Assembly: GCF_032118995.1 (NCBI RefSeq)
Contig: NC_092666.1
Coordinates: forward strand, 8,382,501-8,446,500
DNA from: Asterias amurensis
Lineage: Eukaryota; Echinodermata; Asteroidea; Forcipulatida; Asteriidae
DNA length: 64,000 nt
Direction: 5' to 3'
Numbering within the stretch: the first letter of the stretch is position 1; each line of letters opens with the position of its first letter. Under the pieces are notes generated by a model. The model did not search any database. It was not told the origin of the DNA and saw only the letters and a list, made by a program, of their open reading frames with translations. Both the position numbers and the translations under genes were made by a program. Positions 39,687 to 51,400 of this stretch are shown in pieces.

Positions 39687-39753
39687 ACCGTGGAAATGTG
39701 CTTAGTATGCACCAAGCGCAGCTGTCAAGCCTGAGAATAAAAAAATCTTGTAA

Positions 39754-40227
39754 TTAATCTCTAGGAATCCAGTTAAGATAATCAAGAAACTCTGGAAAGG
39801 ACACAGTTCCATCTCCACTCTTATCCAATGCCTTAAGATGAGAGTCAAAATGTTCTGGTTTCCCCCCTTGGGAAAGAAGCAAAGAATTGACTTCAGACTT
39901 CTCCAAGACACCACTCCCATCCTTGTCTAACTCCTTGAACAAGGTGATAGCTTTCTGCAGACGGTAAAATTTGGACTTGTCATCGATTGCAGAGAAACGA
40001 TCTCCGCTTCGAATCCACTCGATGAACTCTTCAAAGCTGATCTTCTGGTTGCCATCTTTGTCTGTGAGTAGGATGAAAGCTTCTGCCTGGGCCTTAGTCA
40101 TGCCAAAGTCTTGCCGTGCCATGTCCTTCAGTTCATCTTGGCTGAGGCAACCACTCCCGTCCTTGTCATATTTGGCAAAAATACTCTTCAAAACTATAGT
40201 TGGAGTATCACTGCTGAAATATGTCAT
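39754..40227 (-). CDS. four-EF-hand calcium-binding protein
   Basis: A 157-residue calmodulin-superfamily Ca2+ sensor or buffer; the exact orthologue is not assigned. Four loops are present in order: DKDGSGCLSQDE, DKDGNQKISFEE, DKDGSGVLEKSE and DKSGDGTVSFPE. Each has Asp at positions 1 and 3, Gly at 6, an aliphatic at 8 and Glu at 12, so all four should bind Ca2+. The coding region fits within one exon: acceptor TTTGCAG at 40243, then 15 bases, then ATG (MTYFSSDTPTIV). This start was chosen because an upstream Met (MQVG) would lie in the intron. A non-coding 5' exon is expected upstream; its position was not found. The closing LDYLNWIPRD is unlike calmodulin. Soluble; no membrane segment or signal peptide. 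Confidence 0.88.
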   Translation of the reverse strand: MTYFSSDTPTIVLKSIFAKYDKDGSGCLSQDELKDMARQDFGMTKAQAEAFILLTDKDGNQKISFEEFIEWIRSGDRFSAIDDKSKFYRLQKAITLFKELDKDGSGVLEKSEVNSLLLSQGGKPEHFDSHLKALDKSGDGTVSFPEFLDYLNWIPRD

Positions 40228-40278
40228 CTTGGAAATCCCTACCTGCAAATAATTACAAAAAGGGGAAATAGAGTATTA

Positions 40279-40667
40279 TTAAAGGGTCTATAGTTTTTTT
40301 TTCTAACACAAAACACACTGTCCACAGATTTACACTAAACTTACACAGTTTGAAGATAATGATAGTAGAAAGCTTCTCTGAAAATATTACTTGCTGAGGT
40401 GCTGTAGTTTTTGAGAAATGAGTAAAACAATAGCCATGAAAATAATTTTCGTCTCATTGATCATAGGGCCTATGAGACGAAAATTATTTTACCATGTAAA
40501 AATGTATTTTCATGACATTGTTTTACTAATTTCTCAAAAACTACAGCACCTCAGCAAGTAATATTTTAAGGGAAGCTTTCTACTATCATTATCTTCAAAC
40601 TGTGTAAGTTTAATGTAAATCTGTGGACATCGTGTTTTGTGTGGCAAAAAGTACCCAAATCCTTTAA
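40279..40667. mobile_element. family-D TTAA MITE
   Basis: TTAAAGGGTCTATAGTTTTT at the left and ACCCAAATCCTTTAA at the right. Long foldback with the loop at GATCATAGGGCCTATGAGAC. In or just upstream of the 5' intron of the EF-hand gene. Confidence 0.85.
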
Positions 40668-40904
40668 GGTATATATTAGTTATAGAATACAACTTGCCAT
40701 ATCAAAAGTGAACCATGAAACAAACATGTTTTACAGTCACTCTTTTAATCAAAACTTTGATGCTCAATTTAGCCAAATTTTCACAGGTTGGGAACTTGTT
40801 GTGAAAATCTATGCATTTATAATGGATGAGCAAATAGAATTAGCGGTTGCAAACAACTTACCAACCAAATGGATCGAGGATATAACTGCAAAAAAATAGT
40901 TAAT

Positions 40905-41490
40905 GGCCTGACGTTTCGACCCTAGCAGAGTCTTTCTCAACGACTAAATGTCATCGCAACAAACATGAACAGGTAACTAAGTGAAACATAAGCAGTGAAG
41001 TGGAAATACATGAATGGGGTTAGAAAGCATGCAGAAAAAAGCAAGGTGTAAACAATGGATAGGAAGCAAAAGGGGGGGGGGTTGAAGGGAAGGGACTGGC
41101 TTGACCACAAGAAGATGGAAACACGAAGGACAATATCAAGGGTGGGAAGCAAGAGGTGGTGAAAAAGGAGACAGCAAAACAAAAGGTTTATTAGTCGTTT
41201 CCTTCTTGGATTTTCAGACCACGGGGTTGAATGGTCTGAGGGCGTCTAATCCAGAGTTTCTCCCTAACAGTCTCTCTGTGGTTGCCTAGTGCCTCTATGC
41301 CCTAACATGTCATGCCAGAAAATGAGTGATTAGGAAGATTGAAGTGATGACCTACAGGTGTATCTAGCTTTTGGCTCTTGACTGTAGATCTGTGGCCATA
41401 GAAACGCCTCCCGAGTGTAGTTCTTGTTTCACCTAGCCTATATATTGAACAATACAGACAATGCAAGATATGAGATAAATGAGATTAGTG
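40905..41490 (-). mobile_element. Penelope-like element relic with GIY-YIG-type C-terminus
   Basis: On the minus strand at about 41460-41360 the frame reads HCLYCSIYRLGETRTTLG and then RFYGHRSTVK, followed at 41340-41300 by VGHHFNLPNHS. This is the typical end of a GIY-YIG nuclease domain as found in Penelope-like elements (Y..GET...L..RF..H, HF....H). Stops and frame changes show that it is dead. Downstream at 40910-40950 is GTTGAGAAAGACTCTGCTAG and GGTCGAAACGTCAGGCC, the same stem-loop and GAAACGTC motif found alone elsewhere. Confidence 0.6.
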
Positions 41491-41599
41491 GTGGTGCAGG
41501 TGACCCCTTGTCTTTTGGTTTGTTAAACAGGTGTTGATGATGAAGGAGTCCAATTCCCTGACGTGTTGTCTATTAGTATTGGAGATGTTGGAACACCTA

Positions 41600-42100
41600 A
41601 AAGTTCCCTGTGGTAGAGGGGGTTAACATTATAATTAATGGGAGGGACTTCTGCACGGAAAATGAGATCCCTGAGACTTTGTGGGTGTCTGTAGGCAACT
41701 ATGGGTTCTACCTGTACAGCTGGATTGCAAAATGGATTACATCAATGGTCCTTGACAATTACCAAAAGTATACCCTCGCTTTAATAAACCAAACAAACTT
41801 TCATATCATGTTATGGGATTGCAGATTAGCAGAAAGCACATTTCAAATGCCATTTTGCAAGTGGGAAGCGACACAATATTTGTGGCTCCCGGTTTAAAAA
41901 ATTGCTTCCAGCTGTTGAAATTGTTTTTCCAAAAAAGGTCTAATAAGGAGATCAAGATTAAAATGACTGTCTTTTGTCATCAAAAACAGTAGTTTTTGCT
42001 GTTTTTCTGGAATCCACCGACAGCCCATTTTGCTCGTCATGATACAAACTTACACTAACATTACAATGTCTTAAATTAAATGTCTTTATGTAAACAACTG
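41600..42100. other. unassigned stretch
   Basis: An open frame at 41610-41897 (+) has no recognisable domain. A fragment TCCTTGACAATTACCAAAAG at 41748 is a MITE-A-like trace. Confidence 0.35.
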
Positions 42101-42104
42101 CCTG

Positions 42105-42160
42105 TGTCACACCGGTAACACTCATATGCTGTGAGTGCTGTGAGTGTTACCAGTAACTAC
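42105..42160. repeat. small palindrome
   Basis: ACCGGTAACACTCA and TGAGTGTTACCAGTAAC around GTGAGTGCTG. Confidence 0.7.
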
Positions 42161-42176
42161 TGACTACATGTACTTT

Positions 42177-42355
42177 ATAAGCCACTTCTGAGTTCCAGAT
42201 GCGCATGTCTGTTACTGCTGACAACGCATTTTGTCTATCTCCCGTAACCTCAATACCCGCTGGTATTGTCAAAAGGTTACGGGAGATAGACAAAGTCCGT
42301 TGTCAGCAGTAACAGACATGCGCCACTGGCATTCCGAAGTGGCTTATTATAGACT
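42177..42355. repeat. long foldback, arms about 75 bp
   Basis: TATAAGCCACTTCTGAGTTC at the left and CATTCCGAAGTGGCTTATTA at the right. GCGCATGTCTGTTACTGCTG pairs with CAGCAGTAACAGACATGCGC, and TTGTCTATCTCCCGTAACCT with AAGGTTACGGGAGATAGACAA (first twenty of the pair). The loop is near TACCCGCTGGTATTGTC. Confidence 0.85.
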
Positions 42356-42359
42356 TTTA

Positions 42360-44184
42360 TTCTTCTTCTTCTTCTTCCTTATAAAGTGCAGCCTTCAAAT
42401 GGTTGAAGATGTACGCACTGTATGTGGGCGCATGTGTTGACTTAGGCAACAGGAATATTATGTTATTAATATTAATAAAGACTTCCTTCCTTACTTCCTG
42501 TTAGTGTTAGTGTTGTGAAGTGCAGCCTCACATGCAAATAGAAATACTAAATAGGAAACAATCCAAAGAAATCCAAACTTGGATGCAAAGAGATGGAGGT
42601 AAATCAATCTTCACCAGTCCACAGTTTCTACCTCCATGGTATCGAGTATTGTCCTAAACACAGGACGTACAAAACACTAGTTCAATAGTTTTAAAACGGA
42701 CACGTACGCGGCGCCTATATATGTGATTCAGATTGCACGGAGGATTGTGTGGTGGTTAAACACCCGGAAATGATTGATAGGCCAACTTTGCAGCACGTTT
42801 TTGTTTAGTGTTATTGATAATAGCTTGAATAAATGACCCTCTATTTTCTTCATTTTATTTCAATCCGCGCCATTCTTTGCTCATAAAACTCACCTGGAAT
42901 GCTAATGAAGCCTACTTGTTTTGAAGATCGCTATATCGCTGAATTTAGAGCAAGACAACGCCAGAAGCTGTTGTGGAAAAGTTTCAAGGTGTTTTCACGT
43001 CCGAGCATCAACAACTTTCTGATTCAGCAAGAGGTGGACTACACACGTTCTCATGATCATAGTATAGGTGGGTTAACAAACGTTATTACTATGAGGGATC
43101 GATCACGTATCCCAACATCTGGGTTCGACGACCGCACTCGTTGTGTGTACTAGACTTGATTTCAAGTCTGAGATTTCAGCCGATTATTTTGGCATGGCTT
43201 TTCATTTATTGCATGGCGGTAAACTTTTGGTATAATTATTTCCAGTGATGTTAGCACTTTGATGCTGAGCATTGACCTTAAAGGCAGAACACTGTTAGTA
43301 ATAGTAGTCAAAGACTCCATTCAGTATTCATAATTCTTACTATAGTCATGGAGGTAGCTACCTCCATGCTATTCTATCACAGCATGCATAAAATAACATG
43401 TGAAAACTTTTTGGGGTCATGGTCATTGCAGAGCATGATTGAAGTATGGGGAAACGCCTTTGTGTAACCTTGGTTTTTTATCAGAATAGGATTGCAATAA
43501 AAAAAGGGCGCAGTGACCGAACATTTTGGCTAATAATTGGGGATGTACAGCTCCACCAGCGATTGAGTTAAATGTCCACTAATTTTGTTTCACCAAGTTC
43601 TACATAATAAAATATGCAGAGTACTTTTTTCAATAATGTGTAGCCTGACTTTGGTCAACAATCGACAGTTTTTGAAAATGTGCAATTAAATGCAAAACAG
43701 ACATGTTAACAAAATCTGCAAAGTAATGGGTGCAGATAATGTCAAGACCCTGCTCACCCGTTGTTGATTTTTGTCACCACAAGTTTCAGGTGCATTGGAA
43801 ATATCAAGTCAGACCAATAGCTGTATGAGTCGACTCAGACCCAAACCTACTCTTTGAAACCACTGTTGGAGCACAAGTTGGTCAAATGTTCATTTACGGC
43901 CGCTTTGGACAGTTTTTGTACAAAATGCTTGCGGCCACCATGCATAATTATTATCTCTAAAAATGTGTTTGGTACCAGCCGTCGATTTCACAAAGAGTTA
44001 TAGGACTCGCCTTATCTCGAGTTAGGACGAGTTAACTCTTCCTAACTAAGGATTAATCTTACGGTTTGCATGTTACAGTGCAGGGTTGGGACTCGTCCTA
44101 AGATTAGTCTCAAGTTAGGAAGAGTTTTGTGAAATAGACGGCCGGTCGTTATTTCACAAACCCTGTATAAGCACAACAAACTGG
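42360..44184. other. unassigned intergenic stretch
   Basis: An open frame at 42899-43153 (+, 84 codons) starting MLMKPTCFEDRYIAEFRA is not recognised; the TTACTTCC repeats at about 42485 and a foldback at 44000-44130 (AAGAGTTATAGGACTCG, CTTAGGAAGAGTTTTGTG) are repeat-like. No known gene found. Confidence 0.4.
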
Positions 44185-44563
44185 TTAAAGGCAGTGGACA
44201 CTTATTGAATGGTAATTGCTCAAAATACTTATTATCATAAAACCTTTCTTGATTACGATTAATGGGGAGAGTTTGATAGTATAAAACACTCTCCCTCTGA
44301 AGTGACATATTTTTCGAGAAAACGGTAATTTTCAACAAATTTGATTTTGAGACCTCAGATTTAAATTTGAGGTCTCGAAATCAAGCATCTGAATGCACAC
44401 AACTTCGTGTGACAAGGATGTTTTCTTTCTTTCATAGTTATCTCGCAACTCCGACGACCAATTCAGCTCAAATTTTCACAGGTTTGTTATTTTATTCATG
44501 TTGAGATACACGAAGTGAGAAGACTGGTCTTTCACAATTACCAATAGTGTCCAGTGTCTTTAT
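44185..44563. mobile_element. family-A TTAA MITE
   Basis: TTAAAGGCAGTGGACACTTA at the left and AATAGTGTCCAGTGTCTTTA at the right, with inner GAGACCTCAGATTT / GAGGTCTCGAAATC. Confidence 0.85.
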
Positions 44564-45222
44564 AAGCATAGCATTCCATAAGTATTCCATAACAGAAATA
44601 CATGTAGGTTACCAGCCAAAACTACATGAAGTAAACATTGTTGTGATTGGTACTCCACTAAGTTTAGGCTTAGCTAAGAAATTTGGCAAGCAGTATTTTC
44701 TGCTTATAATTAAACTAGCTTTATGATTGGGCCTTGGCAAAATCAGCCTTATAGTCCCTAAATGGTCCTTGTTTGAACTTGGCCTAATTGTATCAGTCTT
44801 TCACGACAGAAATATTTTTGTTTTACCTGCAGCAATTTGTATCTCTCGAAACCAACTCGAAACTAACTATGATCAATGTAAAAGGAACTGTGAGAAAAAT
44901 GCCTTCGTGGGTGCAATGAAAAAAGATACGCCATGCGGGGAAAACACAAACAAACTGAAACTGGCTATTTCATTACTTTGCATTGTCTTCATTATCTTTC
45001 TTTATTTTTTGGACTATACATTTCAAATTTGCACTGACATTGGCTTTAACATAATACTAACCCTTACATCCCAATCCAATTCAAAGATAAATATAAAATC
45101 ATCTTCTTACAAATGAGTACACATTTCTATTATTATTCTTAAGACAAAGTGTTGCTGCATTTTCAATTTATAACCATGGAAAATAAAATAAAATACAGAG
45201 TACATGTATACACTTAACTGCT
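44564..45222. other. unassigned; open frame of 129 codons
   Basis: A frame at 44727-45116 (+) has one hydrophobic stretch (LAISLLCIVFIIFLYFLDY) after a Cys/Lys-rich part (NYDQCKRNCEKN). No family is recognised, codons are AT-rich, and a family-G trace (TAGCTTTATGATTGGGCC) is at 44712, so it may be chance. Confidence 0.3.
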
Positions 45223-45608
45223 TTAAAGGCAGTGGACACTATTTGTGATTACTCAAAATAATTATTAGCATAAAACTTTTCTTGGTGCCGAGTAATGGGG
45301 AGAGGTTGATGGTATAAAACAATATGAGAAACGGCTCCCTCTGAGTGAAGTGCCATAGTTTTCGAGAAAGAAGTAATTTTCCACAAATTTGATTTCGAGA
45401 CCTCAAGTTTAGAACTTGAGGTCACGAAATCAAGCATCTGAATGCACACAACTTCGTGTGACAAGGGTGTTTTTTTCTTCCATTATTATCTTGCAAGTTC
45501 GATGACCGCTTGAGCTCAAATTTTCACAGGTTTGTAATTTTATGCATATGTTGAGATACCAACTGTGAAGACTGGTCTTTGAAAATTACCAATAGTGTCC
45601 GTACTTAA
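45223..45608. mobile_element. family-A TTAA MITE
   Basis: TTAAAGGCAGTGGACACTAT at the left and ACCAATAGTGTCC at the right, where the terminal part is eroded. Confidence 0.8.
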
Positions 45609-45943
45609 TAATATTTCCACCATGCATAGTCATGTATATCTACATATGTTTAACTACAAAGTAGAACAGTAAAGTATACAATTTGACCAGAGTTTTTACA
45701 CTTCGGCAAATTGTAACCTTCAAGATTGAACAAGTTGTATTGTGTACATAAAAAGATTGACCATAGGAATAATATCAAACATCCTGACAAGTACTTCTAT
45801 TATTATGTGTACAATATCTTATTTTTGTTCTAAGAAACAACAGCTGCACCACATTTCGCATACTTGTTTGTGCAGAAAGACCAACTCTGTGCAGAGTTTT
45901 AATGGTAGGGTATACGGTACAGTGATGTTAGCAATTATGTAAC

Positions 45944-46183
45944 ATGATCGGCAGGGCAGTGGTCTGGGAAGAGGCTGTTCAACAATGCTCTAGACACGCA
46001 CCATTGCCAGAGCAAGCGTTCAAGAAGTATCATCGTGGCGGTAGGACCGTTTTGTTGAACCACAATTTTATAAAAGAAGAAGAAATTTGTTCTGCAAGTG
46101 TTGCAGTTTATGGTTTTCTTGCCTATCGTTCAGTTAATGTGAGATTTTACACGGATAGTTTTAAGCAGGTAATTAATGCTTGA
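45944..46183 (+). other. 79-codon open frame upstream of gag-like ORF
   Basis: The frame begins MIGRAVVWEEAVQQCSRHAP and is not recognised. It lies directly before a retroelement zone, so it may be a fragment of an element. Confidence 0.25.
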
Positions 46184-46199
46184 TTCGGTTATTGGTATA

Positions 46200-46660
46200 A
46201 CACTATTTGGGTGCAGATTAACCTTTGTTTACCTTTCACGACCGGTTTCTAGTCTTATTGATTTCAGTTCAATTCTATTTTTTTTTTTGCTGATGTAAAC
46301 TGCCTAGAAATTGTGCTTGTTTATGATCAGTGTTCAGTAACCGTTTGCAGAACAAAACTTCAAAGGTTGTTTTGGTTCTGTTTTAAATTTGAATTTTTAA
46401 GTTTGCAGTCCGTTCTGTGGCTATGTTCCCCTTATGAGGGTGTTCGAGATTTCTTTAAGGAAAATGTTCACTTAAGTTGAATTCTGTTTTACTGTTGCCA
46501 ACTGGCTAGAAATTATGCCTGTTTGCGATCAGTGTTTGGGATAGCCGTTTCCAGAACAAAATTTCAGAGGTTATTTTGGTTCTGTTTGGATTGAAAACTT
46601 AACTTTCATGGTTTTACCTCTTTAGTTGAGGAGTTTGAGAATTCTTTCTTGGAAATCAAT
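46200..46660. repeat. about 230-bp diverged tandem duplication
   Basis: GCCTAGAAATTGTGCTTGTT and ATCAGTGTTCAGTAACCGTT at 46302-46345 recur as GGCTAGAAATTATGCCTGTT and ATCAGTGTTTGGGATAGCCG at 46502-46545. It lies just upstream of the gag-like frame; an LTR or leader origin is possible. Confidence 0.55.
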
Positions 46661-46956
46661 GTTATGTTGAACTGGTGTGAAATGTTGTAAAAAGGAAAAA
46701 AATAGTCGCATCTGGGTTATGGTTTTTATGCCTCATTGGAGGTTTTGAGAATTCGTTGTTGAAAAAATCTTGCTCTGGCGTGAATAAGGTTTCGCAAAAT
46801 CTAGCTTTACCCAAAACTTCTGATAAAATATTTAAGTATACTAGGTTAATTGTAGTTTTATCTTGTAACTTAATCACACTAAACAAATCATCTTAAGGTA
46901 CCTGACTGACTCCTTTTCGTATTGGAACACTTAGTGGTATATTAAAATTGTAATAA

Positions 46957-47724
46957 ATGAAAAATGCAGATCAAGAACCCCAGGCGATAGCCAATACTAT
47001 TGCACAGGCGCTGGAGGGGGCCCTTCAGAACATCAGGGTCCAACCTAGCCCAACAAATCGGCTGCACAAATTTTATGGTCAACCTCGAAAACTTGGTGAC
47101 CTATCACTTAGTGAGTGGTTAGAGGAGATGGGAGTTTATTGTAGGCAGTTAGGCCTGGCTCGGCAGGAGCAGGCACAGACAATCATCGATCACTTAGGTG
47201 GAGATGCTAGGGAGGAAGTAATTTGTTCACCTCAAGAAGTTAGACAGGATTTAGACAGTCTCGTACAATTACTTAGGGCAAGATTTGCACCACAGGAATC
47301 CATGCAATCCCTGAATAGCATATTTCACACACGGCTCCAGTTGGAAGATGAAACTTTGGCGGAGTATAGATGTGCTCTTAAGCGACTATACAGCCGCATA
47401 GAGACATCCGCTGGGGCAGGCCGAAAAGGTGAGGCATTTTCCCTCCTTAAGGAGAATGCCCTCAAAGGACAACTCATTAAGGGGGTTAGGGACCCGCTAG
47501 TTAGGAGGGAGCTTCGAAGGATAAACATGGCCAACGAAGATCAACCCTTTGCTGAGTTTAGGGAAGAAGTCCTCCGACTATTTCAGGATGATACCTATGG
47601 GCCTCACTACGGGGAATGTATGTTCCAACAAAGTAACACGGATAACAAAAGGTGGAAGAACTCAGCCTACAGCCCTCCCAAAACAGTTGAGGCAGCCATT
47701 AAAGATCAGAGTCAAATTTCATAG
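46957..47724 (+). CDS. Ty3/gypsy-like gag capsid protein, truncated
   Basis: A 255-residue uninterrupted frame with the helical capsid pattern of retrotransposon gag. Features: LHKFYGQPRKLGDLSLSEW at about 36-54, then QAQTIIDHLGGDAREEV at about 73-89, a SLVQLLRARFAPQESMQSL helix, LAEYRCALKRLYSRI and IKGVRDPLVRRELRR. These are the standard Gag words 'AxxxIxxHLxGxAR' and 'F...Q..'. The zinc knuckle and protease that should follow are absent, and the frame closes in diverged sequence. Pol remnants lie 4-6 kb downstream on the same strand. It could be a capsid relic or an intact domesticated frame; absence of other element parts next to it makes a relic likelier. Confidence 0.7.
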   Translation: MKNADQEPQAIANTIAQALEGALQNIRVQPSPTNRLHKFYGQPRKLGDLSLSEWLEEMGVYCRQLGLARQEQAQTIIDHLGGDAREEVICSPQEVRQDLDSLVQLLRARFAPQESMQSLNSIFHTRLQLEDETLAEYRCALKRLYSRIETSAGAGRKGEAFSLLKENALKGQLIKGVRDPLVRRELRRINMANEDQPFAEFREEVLRLFQDDTYGPHYGECMFQQSNTDNKRWKNSAYSPPKTVEAAIKDQSQIS

Positions 47725-50334
47725 AACAGCATCAGCAGAGAAAAAGTTGTCGAGGACAAAAAATGTTGCATCCCATAGTAAGGTTACCAGCCAAACTTTC
47801 AAGTCACAGGTACAGTTTGTGGCTGGTATCCTGCTCATGTCTGCTTAGCGGAAAAATGTTAAGCAATACTGTCTGCTTAAGCAGTTCTATGAAACTGGGC
47901 ACAGGGAAGAAAGTAGACAGATAAGGAGAAAGCAAATTAAGAAATTAATGAAGGCTTAAACAACAAAACCCAAGGCGCCGATCGACCAAAGACGATCGCA
48001 TTGCAGGCAACTATCTGGCACCCAAAGACCAAAAAGGACATACGTAAAGTAATTGTTTGTTAAGTACTTTTATTTCTACAAAAATGTCAATGATTCTTTA
48101 GGGTTCTGCACTGTTTATTATCCCTAGTGGGAAAGACCAAAATTCAGAATTATCTTCCATCGACAGTTTCAATTAAACTGACAATGAAACTACCAAGAAA
48201 CCCAGTGACCAGCCATACTTTAATCAAACAACCTTATCTCAGACACTTTACTCTATCTCAAGAACGACAGCAATTTAACCAAGCGCATCACATGGTTCCA
48301 AATGTTAACATATTTTTGCAAACTAAACACAGCGAGAGTAGAATATATTGGATATATTCCCTAGTTTTATGACTGACATGGCAATCCAAAATGTGGTAAT
48401 GCAAATTATATTTAGGGCATAAAAACTAACCCTTGATAAATAAGAAAATGTGTAACTACTGGCAATGCCAAAAAGATATTGGGCAGGTCCAAGTTAGGCC
48501 CCCCCCCCCCCCCGATGGAAAAATCTCATCTTTATTCAAATTTATGGAAAACTGGTGTCATTTTGAAGCTACAAGATTGAAGTTTATGATTCTTAAAAAA
48601 AAAAAAGGAGAAAAAACAATTAAGTTATTGAATGTCAAGGTCAATAATCACTTAATTATTTGAATAGAAATATAGAAATACTTTTTAAAAAAATCAGCTT
48701 GAAAACCAATAGTTTATGCAAATTAGGCTCCGTCATAGCATGACTTGTCCTGTATGTCACAAATTATCCAGTCATGTTTTATATTTTATCATAGAAAGAA
48801 GTAACATCTGATAAAGATGTTCTATAAAGTTCTAATTTATGTTAAGCCCCAACTAGGGCTAGGAATAAAAAACAAATTAATTACTACTCAACCTCATTAA
48901 AAAGTTTAGGTTATGAATGAAATGAATGTGACATTTCGTGACATACGGAACATGCATGCATGGGACGTTGTTAAGGACCCCAAAATTAGGAACTCCTAAA
49001 AATATTTGTTCCATGTTGGTGCTTCCCTTCTAAACAATTCAGTATTAGTTTTTCAGACATTATTTCATCAGATGACCCCCTTTATCTGTAATGGAAAGCC
49101 CTTGTGCAGTTGATGGGGTTGGGGGCACAGTGTTAACTTTTGGCTTAGATGATGTTTTCAGTATGATTCTATTGTGGTTTATTATGTAGTTTCTTGCTTA
49201 ATTATTATTATTATTACACAGTTACAGTAGTTTATTTATGATTGTGTGTTATTATTAATTTTTCTGTGTTTTTTGTATTGCATGTATTCAAACTGAATTT
49301 CCTCCATGGGGGATTGGTAGGACCATTAAAATTGAATTGAATTTACAAATCTTTGATTGAATTGAAGAGGGTTGTTTGGTTGTCTGTTCTTCGCAACAAG
49401 ACAGTTAAGTCAACAGCAGTTTGCAAGGAGGTAAGGGTTATTTTTGTTCCCTCCAAGTCCATTCAAAAACTAACGGAAGAATGTAAAGTTTGATGGGAAA
49501 ACTGCATAGGGCTATCTCTAACAAACGCAGAAAATGCATTTTGTGCGTCCTCAAAATGAGTTTACTATTGGGGCAGGAGTTAAAACTTCCTTTGATCCAA
49601 GTACAGTTCCCAAATACCATAAATTACAACAACCAGCAATGAATTTGTCTAATGGTAAAGAACCCCATGCTTCCAGGATTTCAGACAAAACCTGTACACC
49701 CCTCATCACAAGAGAACAGAGTCATCATCACAAAACAGAATTTCTCATTCAAACTCCCAGACATCAACGCCATAAAATAATTTATCATAACATCCATGTT
49801 GATAGTGCCTCTATTCACACCTCACCATGTGTGCGTAATTTTTGGAATTATTTTTGATAACACACTATCCACGGATAACCAAGTCAGCAGGATCTATCAA
49901 TCAACATAATTATTACTTAAGAACTGTAAGTACCCTTCGGGAAAACCTTATCACTAAATCTAAAAAAACATGATCATATTACACCTATACTACAGAACTT
50001 CACTGGCTTCCCATTCGACAAGAAATTCAATTATAACATCAGATGATTAATTCTTCCATTGTTTAAAAACTTGCTGAAAACTCATTTATTTAAATCCTCA
50101 TACACTTAGCTCGTAACATGTTTTGACTTAAATTATTCATTGTATAATTTCTTTTTTGTATTCTATTTGTTGCCTTTTTTAAAACTATTATGATTAAGAA
50201 AAACTAAAGATTTCAAACCCATGTTGGCCAGTGGTATGCCGTGTATTTTGAGGAATTGAACTACTGGTATGTTGGGACTGCAAGCAACTGAGAGTTGAAA
50301 AATATATCGGAATGTTAACTTTAATTTTCTTCAA
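47725..50334. other. retroelement-rich stretch without recognised genes
   Basis: A family-G end (GCTTAAGCAGTTCTATGAAA) at 47875, a poly-C tract at 48500, a retroelement-like tail around 49110-49345 ending GGACCATTAAAATTGAATTG, and short open frames without domains. Confidence 0.45.
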
Positions 50335-50600
50335 CAAAAAGAGATTGGAAAAAACATCTTCAACAGACGGAAGCTTGGCAGAACAGAGACTCAAACCTCA
50401 CCAATTATGCTAGCGCATAACACCGCCTGAGCAAAAGACATCAGACCAACGATGAGGAAGATGTTGGAGGTGTCTTAGCCAAGGTGTCGAAATGCGGTTA
50501 GGGACGCCGCTCAGTGGCAGGGGAAGGGACTAGCCAGAAAACCTTGATACAGTCCCTGACACTGTACACAATAATGATAAGTGAGTGAAGCTCGTACATA
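50335..50600 (+). repeat. direct repeat, first copy
   Basis: AAAAAGAGATTGGAAAAAAC, ACCAATTATGCTAGCGCATA and GGCAGGGGAAGGGACTAG recur at 50940-51400. The order is kept, with a longer middle in the second copy because of a tandem expansion. Confidence 0.7.
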
Positions 50601-50939
50601 TGTGAGAGTTCACAAACACGTTTTAATGACGTGAAAAAAAAATAACCTCATAATTATTCTAAATGTATTCTGGTTTATTTATTAACTGCACTGGCAGCCA
50701 AGCAGGCCGAAAGTACATCTACAAGTAAAATTTATGTTTTTGTTATTATGGTATAAGTTTTGTTTTCACTTATTAACAATTCCTTTAACTGTATAGGTTA
50801 CCCACGTCAACGTAACAAACATTTCAGGCATGAATTGTCTCTCATGCATCAGACCATGAACAAAGGGGACACTGAAACTAGTTCAGCGAAGTCACCTCAA
50901 CTAACGTCATCACTCATTCAGTCACATTAATTTTTCTTC

Positions 50940-51400
50940 GAAAGAAAAAAAAGAGATTGGAAAAAAAACATCTTCAACAGTCGGAAGCTTGGCCGGACAG
51001 AGATTCAAACCTCACCAATTATGCTAGCGCATTTAACACCTAATCGTGAAGTCTGCAGGGGAAAGAGATGTAAGGGCCACGATGAGAAGAATGCTAGAGG
51101 CCGTGGCCGACATCAGTGTCTTGTCCATGCTGTCGAAATAACACCTCATCATGTAAGGGCCACGATGAGAAGAATGCTAGAGGCCGTGGCCGACATCAGT
51201 GTCTTGGCCATGCTGTCGAAATAACACCTCATCATGTAAGGGCCACGATGAGAAGAATGCTAGAGGCCGTGGCCGACATCAGTGTCTTGGTCATGCTTTC
51301 AAAGTGTGGCCAGGGACACCGCTCCGTGGCAGGGGAAGGGACTAGTAAGAAAACATCCTTACAGGCCCTGACCCTGTACACTATAATGATAAGTAAATGA
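50940..51400 (+). repeat. direct repeat, second copy
   Basis: Same landmarks as 50335-50600. The middle holds a roughly 83-bp unit (AAGGGCCACGATGAGAAGAA onward) three times at 51071-51300; the ORF there is made of this repeat. Confidence 0.8.

Noticed and set aside
44727-45116. Membrane protein gene
   Set aside because: One hydrophobic stretch in AT-rich DNA, no family, overlaps traces of a repeat; likely chance.
51021-51400. Repetitive open frames of 67 and 94 codons
   Set aside because: Entirely produced by three copies of an 83-bp-type tandem repeat; no domain.
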